From positions 124,001 through 188,000 of the forward strand of contig JBGUEO010000001.1 in assembly GCA_041821315.1 (NCBI GenBank): a DNA stretch of 64,000 nucleotides, given 5' to 3'. How positions within the stretch are numbered: the stretch's first letter is position 1; the number at the start of each line of letters is the position of its first letter. The stretch comes from DIGJ01 sp041821315 (GTDB lineage Bacteria > Bacillota > Clostridia > Lachnospirales > Lachnospiraceae). A program made the position numbers and the translations under genes. The notes under the pieces are model-generated. The model was not told the origin of the DNA and searched no databases. It saw only the letters and a list, made by a program, of their open reading frames with translations. This document shows, one piece after another, positions 16,894 through 25,753 of this stretch.

Positions 16894-18015
16894 ATGAAAA
16901 AGAAACTATTGGCGCTTACACTATGCTTAGCAATGACAGCTACAATGCTATCAGGATGCGGAGGTTCAAAGGATACCGCATCAGAGGAAGCAACTACAGA
17001 ACCAACAGCGCAAGAAGAAACAACAACAGATGAAGCAGCTGCTCCAGCAGATGATGCAGCAGATGATACAGCGGCAGTAACCACAGGCTGTCCAGGTGTA
17101 GAAGGGTTGGATATTGGTGTTTGTATTTACAAATTCGATGATAACTTCATGACACTCTATAGAAATGAATTGCAAACATACTTAGAAGATGGTGGTGCTA
17201 GTGTAACAATTATGGACGGCAAGAACGATCAGGCAGAACAAACAAACCAGATTCAGAACTTTATTACAGAAGGTGTTGATGTACTGATCGTAAACTTAGT
17301 TCAGGCTTCAGCAGCAGAACAAATTACAGATCAGTGTAATGCAGCTGGTATCCCATTAGTATTTATCAATCGTGAACCAGATGATACTGAAAAACAAAGA
17401 TGGACTGACAATTCAATCAAAGCTACTTATGTAGGCGCAGATGCGAAACAGTCTGGAACTTATCAAGGTGAAATCGTTTTAGCATTACCTGACAAAGGTG
17501 ATATCAATGGCGATGGAACTATTTCATATGTAATGGTAATTGGTGATCCTGAAAATGTTGATGCTCAATATAGAACAGAATTTTCTATCAAGGCATTAAC
17601 AGAAGCTGGTATGAAAGTGGAAGAACTAGATGCACAACGTGGTGACTGGGATCAAGCAAGAGGACAAGAAATTGTTGCGAATGCGCTAACTGCAAACGGA
17701 GATGCTGTTGAAGTTGTTTTCTGTAACAATGATGCAATGGCTCTTGGTGCTAGACAGGCAATTGAAGCAGCTGGAAGAACAGTTGGAACAGATATTTATT
17801 TATTAGGGGTTGATGCTCTAACAGATGCACTGGAAGGTGTTATCAATGGAACAATTACTGGTACTGTATTCAATGACCATATTGGTCAGTCTCATGCAGC
17901 AGCAGAAGCAGCAGCTTCTTTCGCAGCAGGTGAAACGCTTGATACATTAATCGGTGTAGATTATATTAAAGTAACTCAGGACAATGCACAGGAAATTTTA
18001 GATCTTCTTCAGTAA
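16894..18015 (+). CDS. mglB: Galactose/glucose-type ABC substrate-binding lipoprotein (MglB-like)
   Basis: The 373-residue protein has a lipoprotein signal (lipobox LSGC about 20 residues in), an Ala/Glu/Thr-rich linker, and a Peripla_BP_4 domain starting VEGLDIGVCIYKFDDNFM. The calcium loop DINGDGTIS and VFCNNDAMALGARQAIEAAG are diagnostic of MglB-type galactose or glucose binding proteins, as is the aromatic FDDNFM near the sugar site. ATG 16894 is preceded by AAGGGAGG; an upstream ATG at 16861 would bury the signal peptide. The ATPase and permease genes follow, after a strong intercistronic hairpin. The actual sugar could differ from galactose. Confidence 0.9.
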   Translation: MKKKLLALTLCLAMTATMLSGCGGSKDTASEEATTEPTAQEETTTDEAAAPADDAADDTAAVTTGCPGVEGLDIGVCIYKFDDNFMTLYRNELQTYLEDGGASVTIMDGKNDQAEQTNQIQNFITEGVDVLIVNLVQASAAEQITDQCNAAGIPLVFINREPDDTEKQRWTDNSIKATYVGADAKQSGTYQGEIVLALPDKGDINGDGTISYVMVIGDPENVDAQYRTEFSIKALTEAGMKVEELDAQRGDWDQARGQEIVANALTANGDAVEVVFCNNDAMALGARQAIEAAGRTVGTDIYLLGVDALTDALEGVINGTITGTVFNDHIGQSHAAAEAAASFAAGETLDTLIGVDYIKVTQDNAQEILDLLQ

Positions 18016-18038
18016 TTGGAAGGAAGTTAAAACTAATT

Positions 18039-18070
18039 CTTGGGTGTGCAAAAGGGCACACCCAAGTTTC
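18039..18070 (+). promoter_or_regulatory. Intercistronic hairpin between mglB and mglA
   Basis: CTTGGGTGTGC and GCACACCCAAG form an 11-base perfect stem with a six-base loop, followed by only three T. It probably partly terminates transcription or protects the mglB transcript, raising binding protein over transporter levels. Confidence 0.75.
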
Positions 18071-18090
18071 TATGAAAGGAAGGTTATGAC

Positions 18091-19599
18091 ATGAGCGAGT
18101 ATATGTTAGAAATGCGTGGAATTTCCAAAAGCTTTCCTGGGGTTAAAGCACTGGATAATGTAACGATTAAAGTCAGACCTGGTACAGTTCACGCTCTGAT
18201 GGGAGAGAATGGAGCCGGAAAATCTACTTTGATGAAGTGCTTATTTGGAATTTATAAGATGGATGAAGGCGAAGTTTACCTGAACGGAGAATCCGTTTGT
18301 ATTTTAAATGCAGATGATGCATTACATAAAGGAATTGCAATGGTTCATCAGGAGTTACAACCAATTCCAGAACGAAGCATTGCAGAAAATATTTTTTGTG
18401 GAAGGTATCCCACAAAACAAGTTGGACTAGTAAAAATAATTGACCATAAAAGGATGTTTGAAGAAGCATTTGAGCTTTTAAAAGCAGTTAGAATGGAATA
18501 TGATCCGAAAGCAAAATTGGGAACATTATCAATTTCTCAGATGCAATCGGTTGAAATAGCAAAAGCAGTATCGATGAATGCAAAAGTAGTTATTTTGGAT
18601 GAACCTACCTCATCTTTGACAGATAACGAAGTAGAAGCATTGTTCCAGATTATCAATGACTTAAGAGATAAAGGGGTATCTATTATTTATATTTCTCATA
18701 AGATGGATGAAATATTACGTATATCGGATGATGTATCTATCATGCGTGATGGACAGTATATTGGAACATGGGAATCAAAAGAATTAACAATTGACATGAT
18801 TATTGCAAAAATGGTAGGCCGTGAACTTACAAATTTATTTCCACCTAAGGATAATGTGCCAGGAGAACCAATTCTTGAGATTAAAGGAGTGACGAGTATT
18901 TCACCTAAGTCATTTAAAGATATTAATCTTACATTAAGAAAAGGCGAAATACTAGGTCTTGGTGGATTGGTAGGAGCTCAAAGAACGGAGCTTATGGAAG
19001 CTGTCTTTGGTGTTCGTAATATTGCGAGTGGAGAGATTTATTTAAACGGCGAGCGACTTATTATAAAACGTCCTAAAGATGCAATTAAAAAAGGAATTGG
19101 ACTTATTACAGAGGATCGAAGAGGAAGTGGTATTTTTGGTGTATTATCCATAGCGGATAATGTATCTGTTGCATCACTTGATAAGTATGTAGATGCAGGG
19201 ATTGTACTTAATGATGGGAAAATTGAAAAGTTGGTACAGGAAAATGTTGCGAAATTAAGTATTAAGACACCGAATTCAAAAACTTTAATACAATCATTAT
19301 CTGGAGGTAATCAACAAAAGGTTATCATATCCAGATGGTTAGCAAATGATCCAGACATCCTTATTATGGATGAGCCTACAAGAGGTATCGACGTTGGTGC
19401 GAAATATGAAATATATCAGATTATGATTGATTTGGCAAAACAGGGGAAAGCAATCATAATGATTTCATCTGAAATGGCAGAGCTTATTGGCATGTCTGAC
19501 CGCATTGTAATAATGTGCAATGGAAGAGTAACAGGTGAAGTCTCAGGAGAAGAAGCAACGCAGGAAAATATTATGCATTTCGCAACAAGATTCAATTAA
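18091..19599 (+). CDS. mglA: Sugar ABC transporter ATPase, duplicated (MglA-like)
   Basis: The 502-residue protein has two ABC domains, as in the CUT2 family (E. coli MglA is about 506). The first has an intact Walker A GENGAGKST (about 39-47), LSISQMQ signature region and Walker B VVILDEPTSSLT. The second has the degenerate Walker A typical of CUT2 proteins (GGLVGAQRTELM), then LSGGNQQK and LIMDEPTRGIDVGAK. It energises uptake through the permease encoded next. AGGAAGG lies upstream of ATG 18091, and the permease ribosome binding site overlaps its stop. Confidence 0.94.
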   Translation: MSEYMLEMRGISKSFPGVKALDNVTIKVRPGTVHALMGENGAGKSTLMKCLFGIYKMDEGEVYLNGESVCILNADDALHKGIAMVHQELQPIPERSIAENIFCGRYPTKQVGLVKIIDHKRMFEEAFELLKAVRMEYDPKAKLGTLSISQMQSVEIAKAVSMNAKVVILDEPTSSLTDNEVEALFQIINDLRDKGVSIIYISHKMDEILRISDDVSIMRDGQYIGTWESKELTIDMIIAKMVGRELTNLFPPKDNVPGEPILEIKGVTSISPKSFKDINLTLRKGEILGLGGLVGAQRTELMEAVFGVRNIASGEIYLNGERLIIKRPKDAIKKGIGLITEDRRGSGIFGVLSIADNVSVASLDKYVDAGIVLNDGKIEKLVQENVAKLSIKTPNSKTLIQSLSGGNQQKVIISRWLANDPDILIMDEPTRGIDVGAKYEIYQIMIDLAKQGKAIIMISSEMAELIGMSDRIVIMCNGRVTGEVSGEEATQENIMHFATRFN

Positions 19600-19612
19600 G
19601 GAGGATGTCAAA

Positions 19613-20602
19613 ATGAATAAAGCAAAAAGTATTGATTTTAGAAAAATGGTTTCCGAAAATATTTTGATTATTATAGTATTATTGATGGTAGTTTTAGTTA
19701 GTATTTTAAAACCTAAATTTGTGTCGCTGAATAACTTTTCGAATATTTCGGTGAATACAGCAGTTCGGTTTATTATTGCACTTGGTATTTCAGGGTGTTT
19801 AATTACAAAAGGAAATGATCTTTCTGCAGGGCGTACCGTTGGATTGGGTGCTTGTATTGCGGGAACCTTGTTACAAAAAGCGGATTATAGCGATCGGTTC
19901 TTTCCAAATTTACCTCAACTACCAATTCTTCTTGTTCTTTTAATCGTAGTTTTAGTGTGTGCTATCTTTGGATTTATTAATGGTTGCGTGGTTTCCTTTT
20001 GGCAAGTACCTCCATTTATTGCTACATTAGGTATGCAGACCATTGTTTATGGTATTTGTTTGGTTTATACAAAAGCAGTTCCTTTAGGTGGTTACCGTAA
20101 GGATTATACAAATATTGCAAGCGGTAAATTCTTAGGAATTCCATTTCTTTTCTTTATTGCATTCTTTATTGGGATATTTATGTGGTTTTTATATAATAAG
20201 ACTAGACATGGAAAATATATGTATGCAATTGGCGGAAATGAAGTTGCAGCGGAAGTTTCTGGTATTAATGTATCAAGAACAAAAATAAGAATTTATGTGT
20301 TAGCATCTGCATTATTTGCAGTAGCAGGATTCTTGCTTGGTGCTAAAGCAGGTGGAGCTAGTGTAAATACAGGTCTTAGCTACGAACTTGAAGCAATTGC
20401 AGAATGTACAATCGGTGGTGTTTCCACAAATGGTGGTGTTGGTAAGATATCAGGTATCTTAATCGGTGTATTAGTATTTGAACTTTTGAAATCTTCTATG
20501 CAGTTCTTAAAGATTGATACTTCATGGCAGTATATTGTTCAAGGTACGGTTATTATCGTAGCAGTAGCACTTGATTTAAGAAAATATCTTGCAAAAAAAT
20601 AA
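19613..20602 (+). CDS. mglC: Sugar ABC transporter permease (MglC-like)
   Basis: The 329-residue multi-spanning protein (roughly eight to ten hydrophobic segments) is a BPD_transp_2 (CUT2) permease. Family marks include GNDLSAGRTVGLGACIAG near residues 66-83, PPFIATLGMQTIVYG near 128-142, YAIGGNEVAAEVSGINV near 204-220 and ECTIGGVSTNGGVGKISG near 264-281. ATG 19613 follows GGAGGATG. An in-frame start further upstream would overlap mglA and is rejected. The set mglBAC is complete and in the usual order. Confidence 0.94.
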   Translation: MNKAKSIDFRKMVSENILIIIVLLMVVLVSILKPKFVSLNNFSNISVNTAVRFIIALGISGCLITKGNDLSAGRTVGLGACIAGTLLQKADYSDRFFPNLPQLPILLVLLIVVLVCAIFGFINGCVVSFWQVPPFIATLGMQTIVYGICLVYTKAVPLGGYRKDYTNIASGKFLGIPFLFFIAFFIGIFMWFLYNKTRHGKYMYAIGGNEVAAEVSGINVSRTKIRIYVLASALFAVAGFLLGAKAGGASVNTGLSYELEAIAECTIGGVSTNGGVGKISGILIGVLVFELLKSSMQFLKIDTSWQYIVQGTVIIVAVALDLRKYLAKK

Positions 20603-20693
20603 AGTTTGTAAAAATAAATTCTGGTTTAACTGGTCAATGAACGCGGAGGGATTTTGGGGGACGGACACAAAAACAGGGGTAGGTATTGTTACA

Positions 20694-20853
20694 CTCTGAC
20701 AGAAAAGTAGGAAGCCGAGAACAATCAAGCGCATAAACACTATGCAGAACCTCAAAGCAACGACAATTTACTCGTGTGGGAGTAAATTGTCGTTAGAGTT
20801 TCAGCTTCGTATGCTAAAATGACTGTCCCCGACTTCCTATTTTTCTGTCAGAG
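20694..20853. repeat. Inverted-repeat element 1 (MITE- or REP-like), about 160 bp
   Basis: The ends CTCTGACAGAAAAGTAGGAA (20694) and TTCCTATTTTTCTGTCAGAG (ending 20853) are near-perfect inverted repeats of about 20-26 bases. An inner perfect stem, CGACAATTTACTC with GAGTAAATTGTCG, lies at 20760-20792. No ORF. The ACTGTCCCC motif inside the right arm resembles sequences near REP-associated tyrosine transposases in Clostridia. It sits between mglC and the sensor operon. Confidence 0.65.
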
Positions 20854-21050
20854 TTGTATGTAATCGAAGTGTTTTTGCTGACGCTTGAAAAACTTCCGCT
20901 GTCCATTTCAATCGTCAGGTACAAAATTTGTAATTATCGTAGTCCTTGAAAAACGACTTACCCTCCCCCGATAAATTCTGCATTTATGGTTAAAATAACA
21001 GCGGAACGTCTTAGAAAATCAGCAAAAAAAGATGCTCCAATACCTTACAG

Positions 21051-21211
21051 TTGAATCAAAAGGGGAATGGCTGCTAGAAAATCATTTGAGCATATGTAGT
21101 AAAAACTCAATCTAAAATTGGCTCCCCTAAGAGTCAATTTTAGATATATCTGAGGTTTTACGAAATATTCATGCGCTTGATTTTTTAGCAGCCGTTCCCC
21201 TTTTAATTCAA
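21051..21211. repeat. Inverted-repeat element 2 (MITE-like), about 161 bp
   Basis: TTGAATCAAAAGGGGAATGG and its inverted partner CCGTTCCCCTTTTAATTCAA bound a 161-base palindromic unit. The arms continue through GCTGCTAGAAAATCA, and an inner inverted repeat (TCTAAAATTG with CAATTTTAGA) lies in the middle. The sequence differs from element 1. It could be a non-autonomous transposon or a large transcribed hairpin. The rest of 20603-21368 shows no gene; the tail should hold the promoter of the response regulator. Confidence 0.65.
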
Positions 21212-21368
21212 TTATATAGCACTTACAAAGCATCTTTTATTGCGTCAATTTTCAAGATTTCCCTACGTCTGTTAATTTGTTAAATCAGAATTTAGTAAGG
21301 AATATTTTATTGTATATGAAAATTAATATTGTAGTTATAATTAATGAAAAACGGAAGAGGAACTATAT

Positions 21369-22994
21369 ATGTATAAAGTACTATTAGTCGATGATGAGCC
21401 GGAGGTAATCTTAGCGGTTATTAAAAAAATGGAATGGGAAAAACTGGGGTTTGAGGTGATTGGATATGCACAAAATGGCGAAGAAGCTCTAGAAATATCA
21501 GAGTTAGATACACCAGATGTGGTTATGACCGATATAAAGATGCCATTTATGGATGGGTTAACGCTTAGCAGAAAGTTAAAAGAAATGTATGCCGGAATGA
21601 AAATAATTATTTTCTCAGGGTTTGATGAATTTGAATATGCGAGAGAAGCTATAAAAATAGAAGTAGAAGAATATATATTGAAGCCTATGAAATTAGATGA
21701 ATTATCCGAAATTTTTTCACATATTAAGGCTTTACTCGACAAGGAAAGAAGTGAGAAACTTAATATTGAGAAACTAAAGGAGTATTATCTAAATAGTCTT
21801 CCAATTATGCAAGATCAGTTCTTTATTGGATTGATTGAAGGAAGAATGGAAGAAGAACAGATAAAAAACTATAAGAATAATTATCAAATTAAAATGGCTG
21901 GATTTAATTTTGCGGTAACGGTATATCGTATCAGTGCGAAACGCAATATAGAGAGGGAAACTGCATTAGAGATGAAGTCAGAACTTCAAAAAATATCGGT
22001 AAAACATATACTAGATGAGAATTTAGAGGAATTTGATTTTAACTCTTTTTTGTATTTTGAACAGATTATTCATATCACATATTTTAAAGAAACAGAAGAT
22101 ATAAAACATTATGTGGATGAGGTAGATAAAATATGTAAACTGGTAGAGCGAGTGTTAGATGTGCATGTTGTTGCTGGAATTGGGAAAAGTGTAGCTGAGC
22201 TTTCCCATTTGAAATTTTCATACGAAGGAGCAAAAAATGCAGCATTTTATTGCGGGTCAGATGGAGGGAGTCATGCTACTTCTATTGAAGAACTACAACC
22301 AGCTTTGAATGAGACGGTTTCATTAGATGACCAAAATGTGCGCGCAATTATAAATGAAATCAAGATGGGTGATAAGGAAAAACTTACGTTACAAATAGAA
22401 AAGTTTATTGATGCAATGAAACTTCGCAAGCTCACACTTCAGCAACTGCAAATCATACTCATGGGAATTACCACTGAACTGTATAAGCTTTCAGGTGCTT
22501 ACGATATTGATATGTCGGAGGTGTTTGGCGATAATCTGGATGTTTACCAAAAAGTCCTTCATTTTAATGGATTGGAAGATGTGCAAGAGTGGCTTATGAA
22601 CATATGTCTTTCTGTACGTAAAGCAATTTGTAAGGAACGAAAGAATACGGCAACAGTTATCATAGATAAAGCGGTTCATTATATGGAGGAAAAGTATGGA
22701 GATTCTACTCTTTCCATTGAAAAAATATGCAGTGAATTAAATGTAAGTTCTGCTTATTTTTCTACTATTTTTAAAAGAGAAACAGGGAAAACCTTTTTAA
22801 ATTATCTGACAGAGATTCGTATGGAAAAGGCTATTTTATTATTGGATGGAACCGAAGAAAAAACGTACATAATTTCGGAAAAAGTTGGTTACTCAGAACC
22901 AAATTATTTTAGTTATGTCTTTAAAAAGAAGTATGGAATGGCCCCGTCTAAATACCGAAGAATCAGATTGGAGCAAAATGATTCGGAAAATTAA
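21369..22994 (+). CDS. YesN-type response regulator, receiver plus AraC domain
   Basis: The 541-residue protein starts with a CheY-like receiver (LLVDDEPEV with the acidic pocket, VVMTDIKMPFMDG with the phosphoacceptor Asp near 55, and Lys in YILKPM). A long middle region follows, then a C-terminal AraC-type pair of helix-turn-helix motifs (SIEKICSELNVSSAYFSTIF and IISEKVGYSEPNYFSYVF). It overlaps the histidine kinase gene by 17 bases. By analogy with YesN-type systems it probably activates the upstream mglBAC sugar transporter; no binding site was identified. Confidence 0.93.
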   Translation: MYKVLLVDDEPEVILAVIKKMEWEKLGFEVIGYAQNGEEALEISELDTPDVVMTDIKMPFMDGLTLSRKLKEMYAGMKIIIFSGFDEFEYAREAIKIEVEEYILKPMKLDELSEIFSHIKALLDKERSEKLNIEKLKEYYLNSLPIMQDQFFIGLIEGRMEEEQIKNYKNNYQIKMAGFNFAVTVYRISAKRNIERETALEMKSELQKISVKHILDENLEEFDFNSFLYFEQIIHITYFKETEDIKHYVDEVDKICKLVERVLDVHVVAGIGKSVAELSHLKFSYEGAKNAAFYCGSDGGSHATSIEELQPALNETVSLDDQNVRAIINEIKMGDKEKLTLQIEKFIDAMKLRKLTLQQLQIILMGITTELYKLSGAYDIDMSEVFGDNLDVYQKVLHFNGLEDVQEWLMNICLSVRKAICKERKNTATVIIDKAVHYMEEKYGDSTLSIEKICSELNVSSAYFSTIFKRETGKTFLNYLTEIRMEKAILLLDGTEEKTYIISEKVGYSEPNYFSYVFKKKYGMAPSKYRRIRLEQNDSEN

Positions 22995-24798
22995 AAAAGT
23001 TTGGAATGAAGCAATAAAAGCGGTGAATTATCGTAGTATTCAGTTTACAATATCCGCCTCGTTCACACTGGTGACTTTGGTTTCTATATTTTTCATGGGA
23101 ATTGTTTTTTACTCAAAGTTTGTATCAAAAACAGAAGAGGCAACAATTAAGACAACCGAGCAGCTTTTAGACCAGACCAATGTGAATCTAGAAACATATC
23201 TTCGAAGTATGATGCGTATTTCGGATTCTATGTATTATTCCGTGATTAAGGATAAAGATATATCAACGGATTCATTAGATGCTGAGATGAACTTATTGTA
23301 TGAAGTAAATAAGGATAACTTAGTAAGTATCGCCTGTTTTAGAGATGATGGTGACTTAGTTGCTGCAACACCAGTTGCAAACTATAAAAGTAATGTAGAT
23401 GTTACTTCACAAGAATGGTTTGTTTCCGCAAATGAGCAAATGGAAAATCTTCATTTTTCAACACCACACGTGCAAAACTTATTTGAGGATACCTCTTTTC
23501 GTTATTACTGGGTTGTATCACTTAGCCGAATGGTTGAACTTACCTCAAAGGGAAATAACATTCGGGGTGTATTGTTAGTTGATATGAACTTTAGTGGGAT
23601 TGAACAACTTTTTAAAAAATCAAATGCAAGTGGAGAACTGGATTATATTTATCTTGTTGATAGTAATGGAAATATTATTTACCACCCAAAGCAAAAGTTA
23701 ATTGATTCCCAGGTAGTTAAAGAAAATAATGTGAAAGAAGTTGATTATGAAGATGGTTCACATAGCGAGAATTTTGAAGGTGAAAAACGAATCGTTACAG
23801 TGAAGACAGTGGCATATACTGGATGGAAAATAATTTATATTACACCCTATAGTACGTTTAATATGAGCTTGAATCAAACTAGATTTTTTGTTATATTAAT
23901 TATCAGTGTTATGATGTTAGTTATGATTGTTGTGAACCAGTTTGTATCAGCACAGATTGCAAAACCGATTAAACGGCTGAATAATTCTGTGAAGGGGTTG
24001 GAAAATGGGAATTTGGATGTTGTTATTTACGAAGGAGGAGGCTCTGACGAGATTGAACATCTTGGAAAATCATTAAATTCTGTTGTTGTGCAACTCAAAA
24101 AATTAATGGAGAAGATTGTGATTGAACAAGAGGAAAAGAGAAAAACAGAGTTAGATGCGTTACAATCACAGATTAATCCACATTTTCTTTATAATACACT
24201 TGATTCTATTGTCTGGATGATTGAGGGGGAACGATATTCAGAGGCAATCTGCATGGTTACTGATTTAGCCAGCTTATTTCGTATCAGTTTAAGTAAGGGA
24301 AAAAATATTATTTCGTTAAGAGATGAAATCTTACATGCAAAAAATTATATGAATATTCAAAAGATTCGATATAAGGATAAATTTGAGATTTTCTACGAAA
24401 TTGATGAAGAAATTTATGAGTATCAAACAGTGAAATTAGTCATTCAGCCACTTTTAGAAAATGCAATTTATTATGGGGTGGAAGCAATGTATGAGGAGGG
24501 TGAAATTATATTCCGGGGTTATAAGAAGGGAACAAGTATCTTTATCGATATTATTGATAATGGGCTTGGAATGACAGAGGATACTGTGGAAAATCTTCTT
24601 ACTAATAATACAAGAAAAAGAGCAAAGGGATCTGGAGTTGGACTTCAGAATGTGCATACAAGAATTCAACTTCGATATGGAAAAGAGTATGGACTGATTA
24701 TTAAAAGTCAACCCGATGAGGGAACAAAAGTTACCATTCAATTACCAGCAATTCTTTATTCGGACACATCCGAGAGAGGGGTGCGTAAGAATGATTAA
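22978..24798 (+). CDS. YesM/LytS-type sensor histidine kinase with extracellular Cache-like domain
   Basis: The 606-residue protein has a first membrane span at about residues 24-44, an extracellular sensor of roughly 250 residues (Cache-like: WFVSANEQMENLHFS, then DYIYLVDSNGNIIYHPKQ), a second span near 295-318 and a HAMP linker. The His_kinase box QINPHFLYNTLDSIVWM and an ATPase domain (QPLLENAIYYGV, IDNGLGMTED, GSGVGLQNVHTRI) follow. ATG 22978 is preferred because GGAG lies five bases upstream. The two downstream binding proteins probably present the sugar to its extracellular domain. Confidence 0.92.
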   Translation: MIRKIKKVWNEAIKAVNYRSIQFTISASFTLVTLVSIFFMGIVFYSKFVSKTEEATIKTTEQLLDQTNVNLETYLRSMMRISDSMYYSVIKDKDISTDSLDAEMNLLYEVNKDNLVSIACFRDDGDLVAATPVANYKSNVDVTSQEWFVSANEQMENLHFSTPHVQNLFEDTSFRYYWVVSLSRMVELTSKGNNIRGVLLVDMNFSGIEQLFKKSNASGELDYIYLVDSNGNIIYHPKQKLIDSQVVKENNVKEVDYEDGSHSENFEGEKRIVTVKTVAYTGWKIIYITPYSTFNMSLNQTRFFVILIISVMMLVMIVVNQFVSAQIAKPIKRLNNSVKGLENGNLDVVIYEGGGSDEIEHLGKSLNSVVVQLKKLMEKIVIEQEEKRKTELDALQSQINPHFLYNTLDSIVWMIEGERYSEAICMVTDLASLFRISLSKGKNIISLRDEILHAKNYMNIQKIRYKDKFEIFYEIDEEIYEYQTVKLVIQPLLENAIYYGVEAMYEEGEIIFRGYKKGTSIFIDIIDNGLGMTEDTVENLLTNNTRKRAKGSGVGLQNVHTRIQLRYGKEYGLIIKSQPDEGTKVTIQLPAILYSDTSERGVRKND

Positions 24799-25741
24799 TA
24801 AAATTAAATATATTGTATCCATTCTTTTATTAATAGGATGTATGTTTTTGATTGGAATTTATGGCTATATGAGTAATGGTGAAAAAAAAGAAACCTATCA
24901 TGTATCAGTCATTTTAGAATCCAATAATTCGGAACGATGGTCTGTTTTAAAACAAGGAATAGAAAATGCGGCAAAGGATTATAATGTAGAAATTAATTTT
25001 ACTACGGTTTCAGTAGATACTGGTATTACAGAATGTATCAATATTATTAAGAGAGAACTAAAAAATGGGACAAATGGATTTATTTTTGATTTGGGTAATA
25101 ACAAAAAGTTAGTAAAGGAGCTTGACAATATCTTATTGGATACGCAAGTTGTAATGATTGAATCAGAAATTCCCATTGCAAAGGGGTATTCTTATATAGC
25201 GCCCGATAATCATCAGATGGGCTACGACCTTGGACATAATTTACTTTTGCACAAAAAACAAGGGGAAACAATTGGTGTTGTGGTAGGAAATAAAAGGAAG
25301 AATTCTAACGTAGAGCGCAAGAATGGTTTGATTGCAGCAATTGGAGAGAAGAATATCAGTTGGATTATTGAAGAAGAGGAAGAAGTTAGCAAAGAGCAGA
25401 TCCAATTGAAAATGGAAGAATATCCAGTGGATTATATGGTTGGATTAAACAGTATTGTTACAGAAGAGCTTTTGGATATTGCAAAAATAAGTGAAAGCTT
25501 GGGTACTGTTTATGGGGTAGGGAATACCGATAAAATCGTATATTATTTAGATCAAGGACTTGTAGGGGGATTGGTTGCACCAAATGAATATATTATGGGA
25601 TATATGAGTGTTAAAAGTATGTTTAATCGATTGAATTATAATACAAGCGGGGAAGGTATGGCAATTGACTATTTGGTAATCAATAAAGAAAACTTATATG
25701 ATGTAGAGAACCAGAAATTAATGTTTCCAATGGTTCAGTGA
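24791..25741 (+). CDS. Membrane-anchored periplasmic-binding-protein-like sugar sensor
   Basis: The 316-residue protein has an uncleaved-looking N-terminal anchor (IVSILLLIGCMFLIGIYGYM; the single Cys is not in a good lipobox) and a Peripla_BP_4 fold (YHVSVILESNNSERWSVLKQ, and later LVGGLVAPNEYIMGYMSV). It begins eight bases inside the kinase gene end, which argues for translational coupling and a role in signalling rather than bulk transport. It parallels XylFII, the xylose-binding sensor that pairs with LytS kinases in Clostridium. Its ligand is not known. Confidence 0.78.
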   Translation: MINKIKYIVSILLLIGCMFLIGIYGYMSNGEKKETYHVSVILESNNSERWSVLKQGIENAAKDYNVEINFTTVSVDTGITECINIIKRELKNGTNGFIFDLGNNKKLVKELDNILLDTQVVMIESEIPIAKGYSYIAPDNHQMGYDLGHNLLLHKKQGETIGVVVGNKRKNSNVERKNGLIAAIGEKNISWIIEEEEEVSKEQIQLKMEEYPVDYMVGLNSIVTEELLDIAKISESLGTVYGVGNTDKIVYYLDQGLVGGLVAPNEYIMGYMSVKSMFNRLNYNTSGEGMAIDYLVINKENLYDVENQKLMFPMVQ

Positions 25742-25753
25742 GGATGGGAGAAC

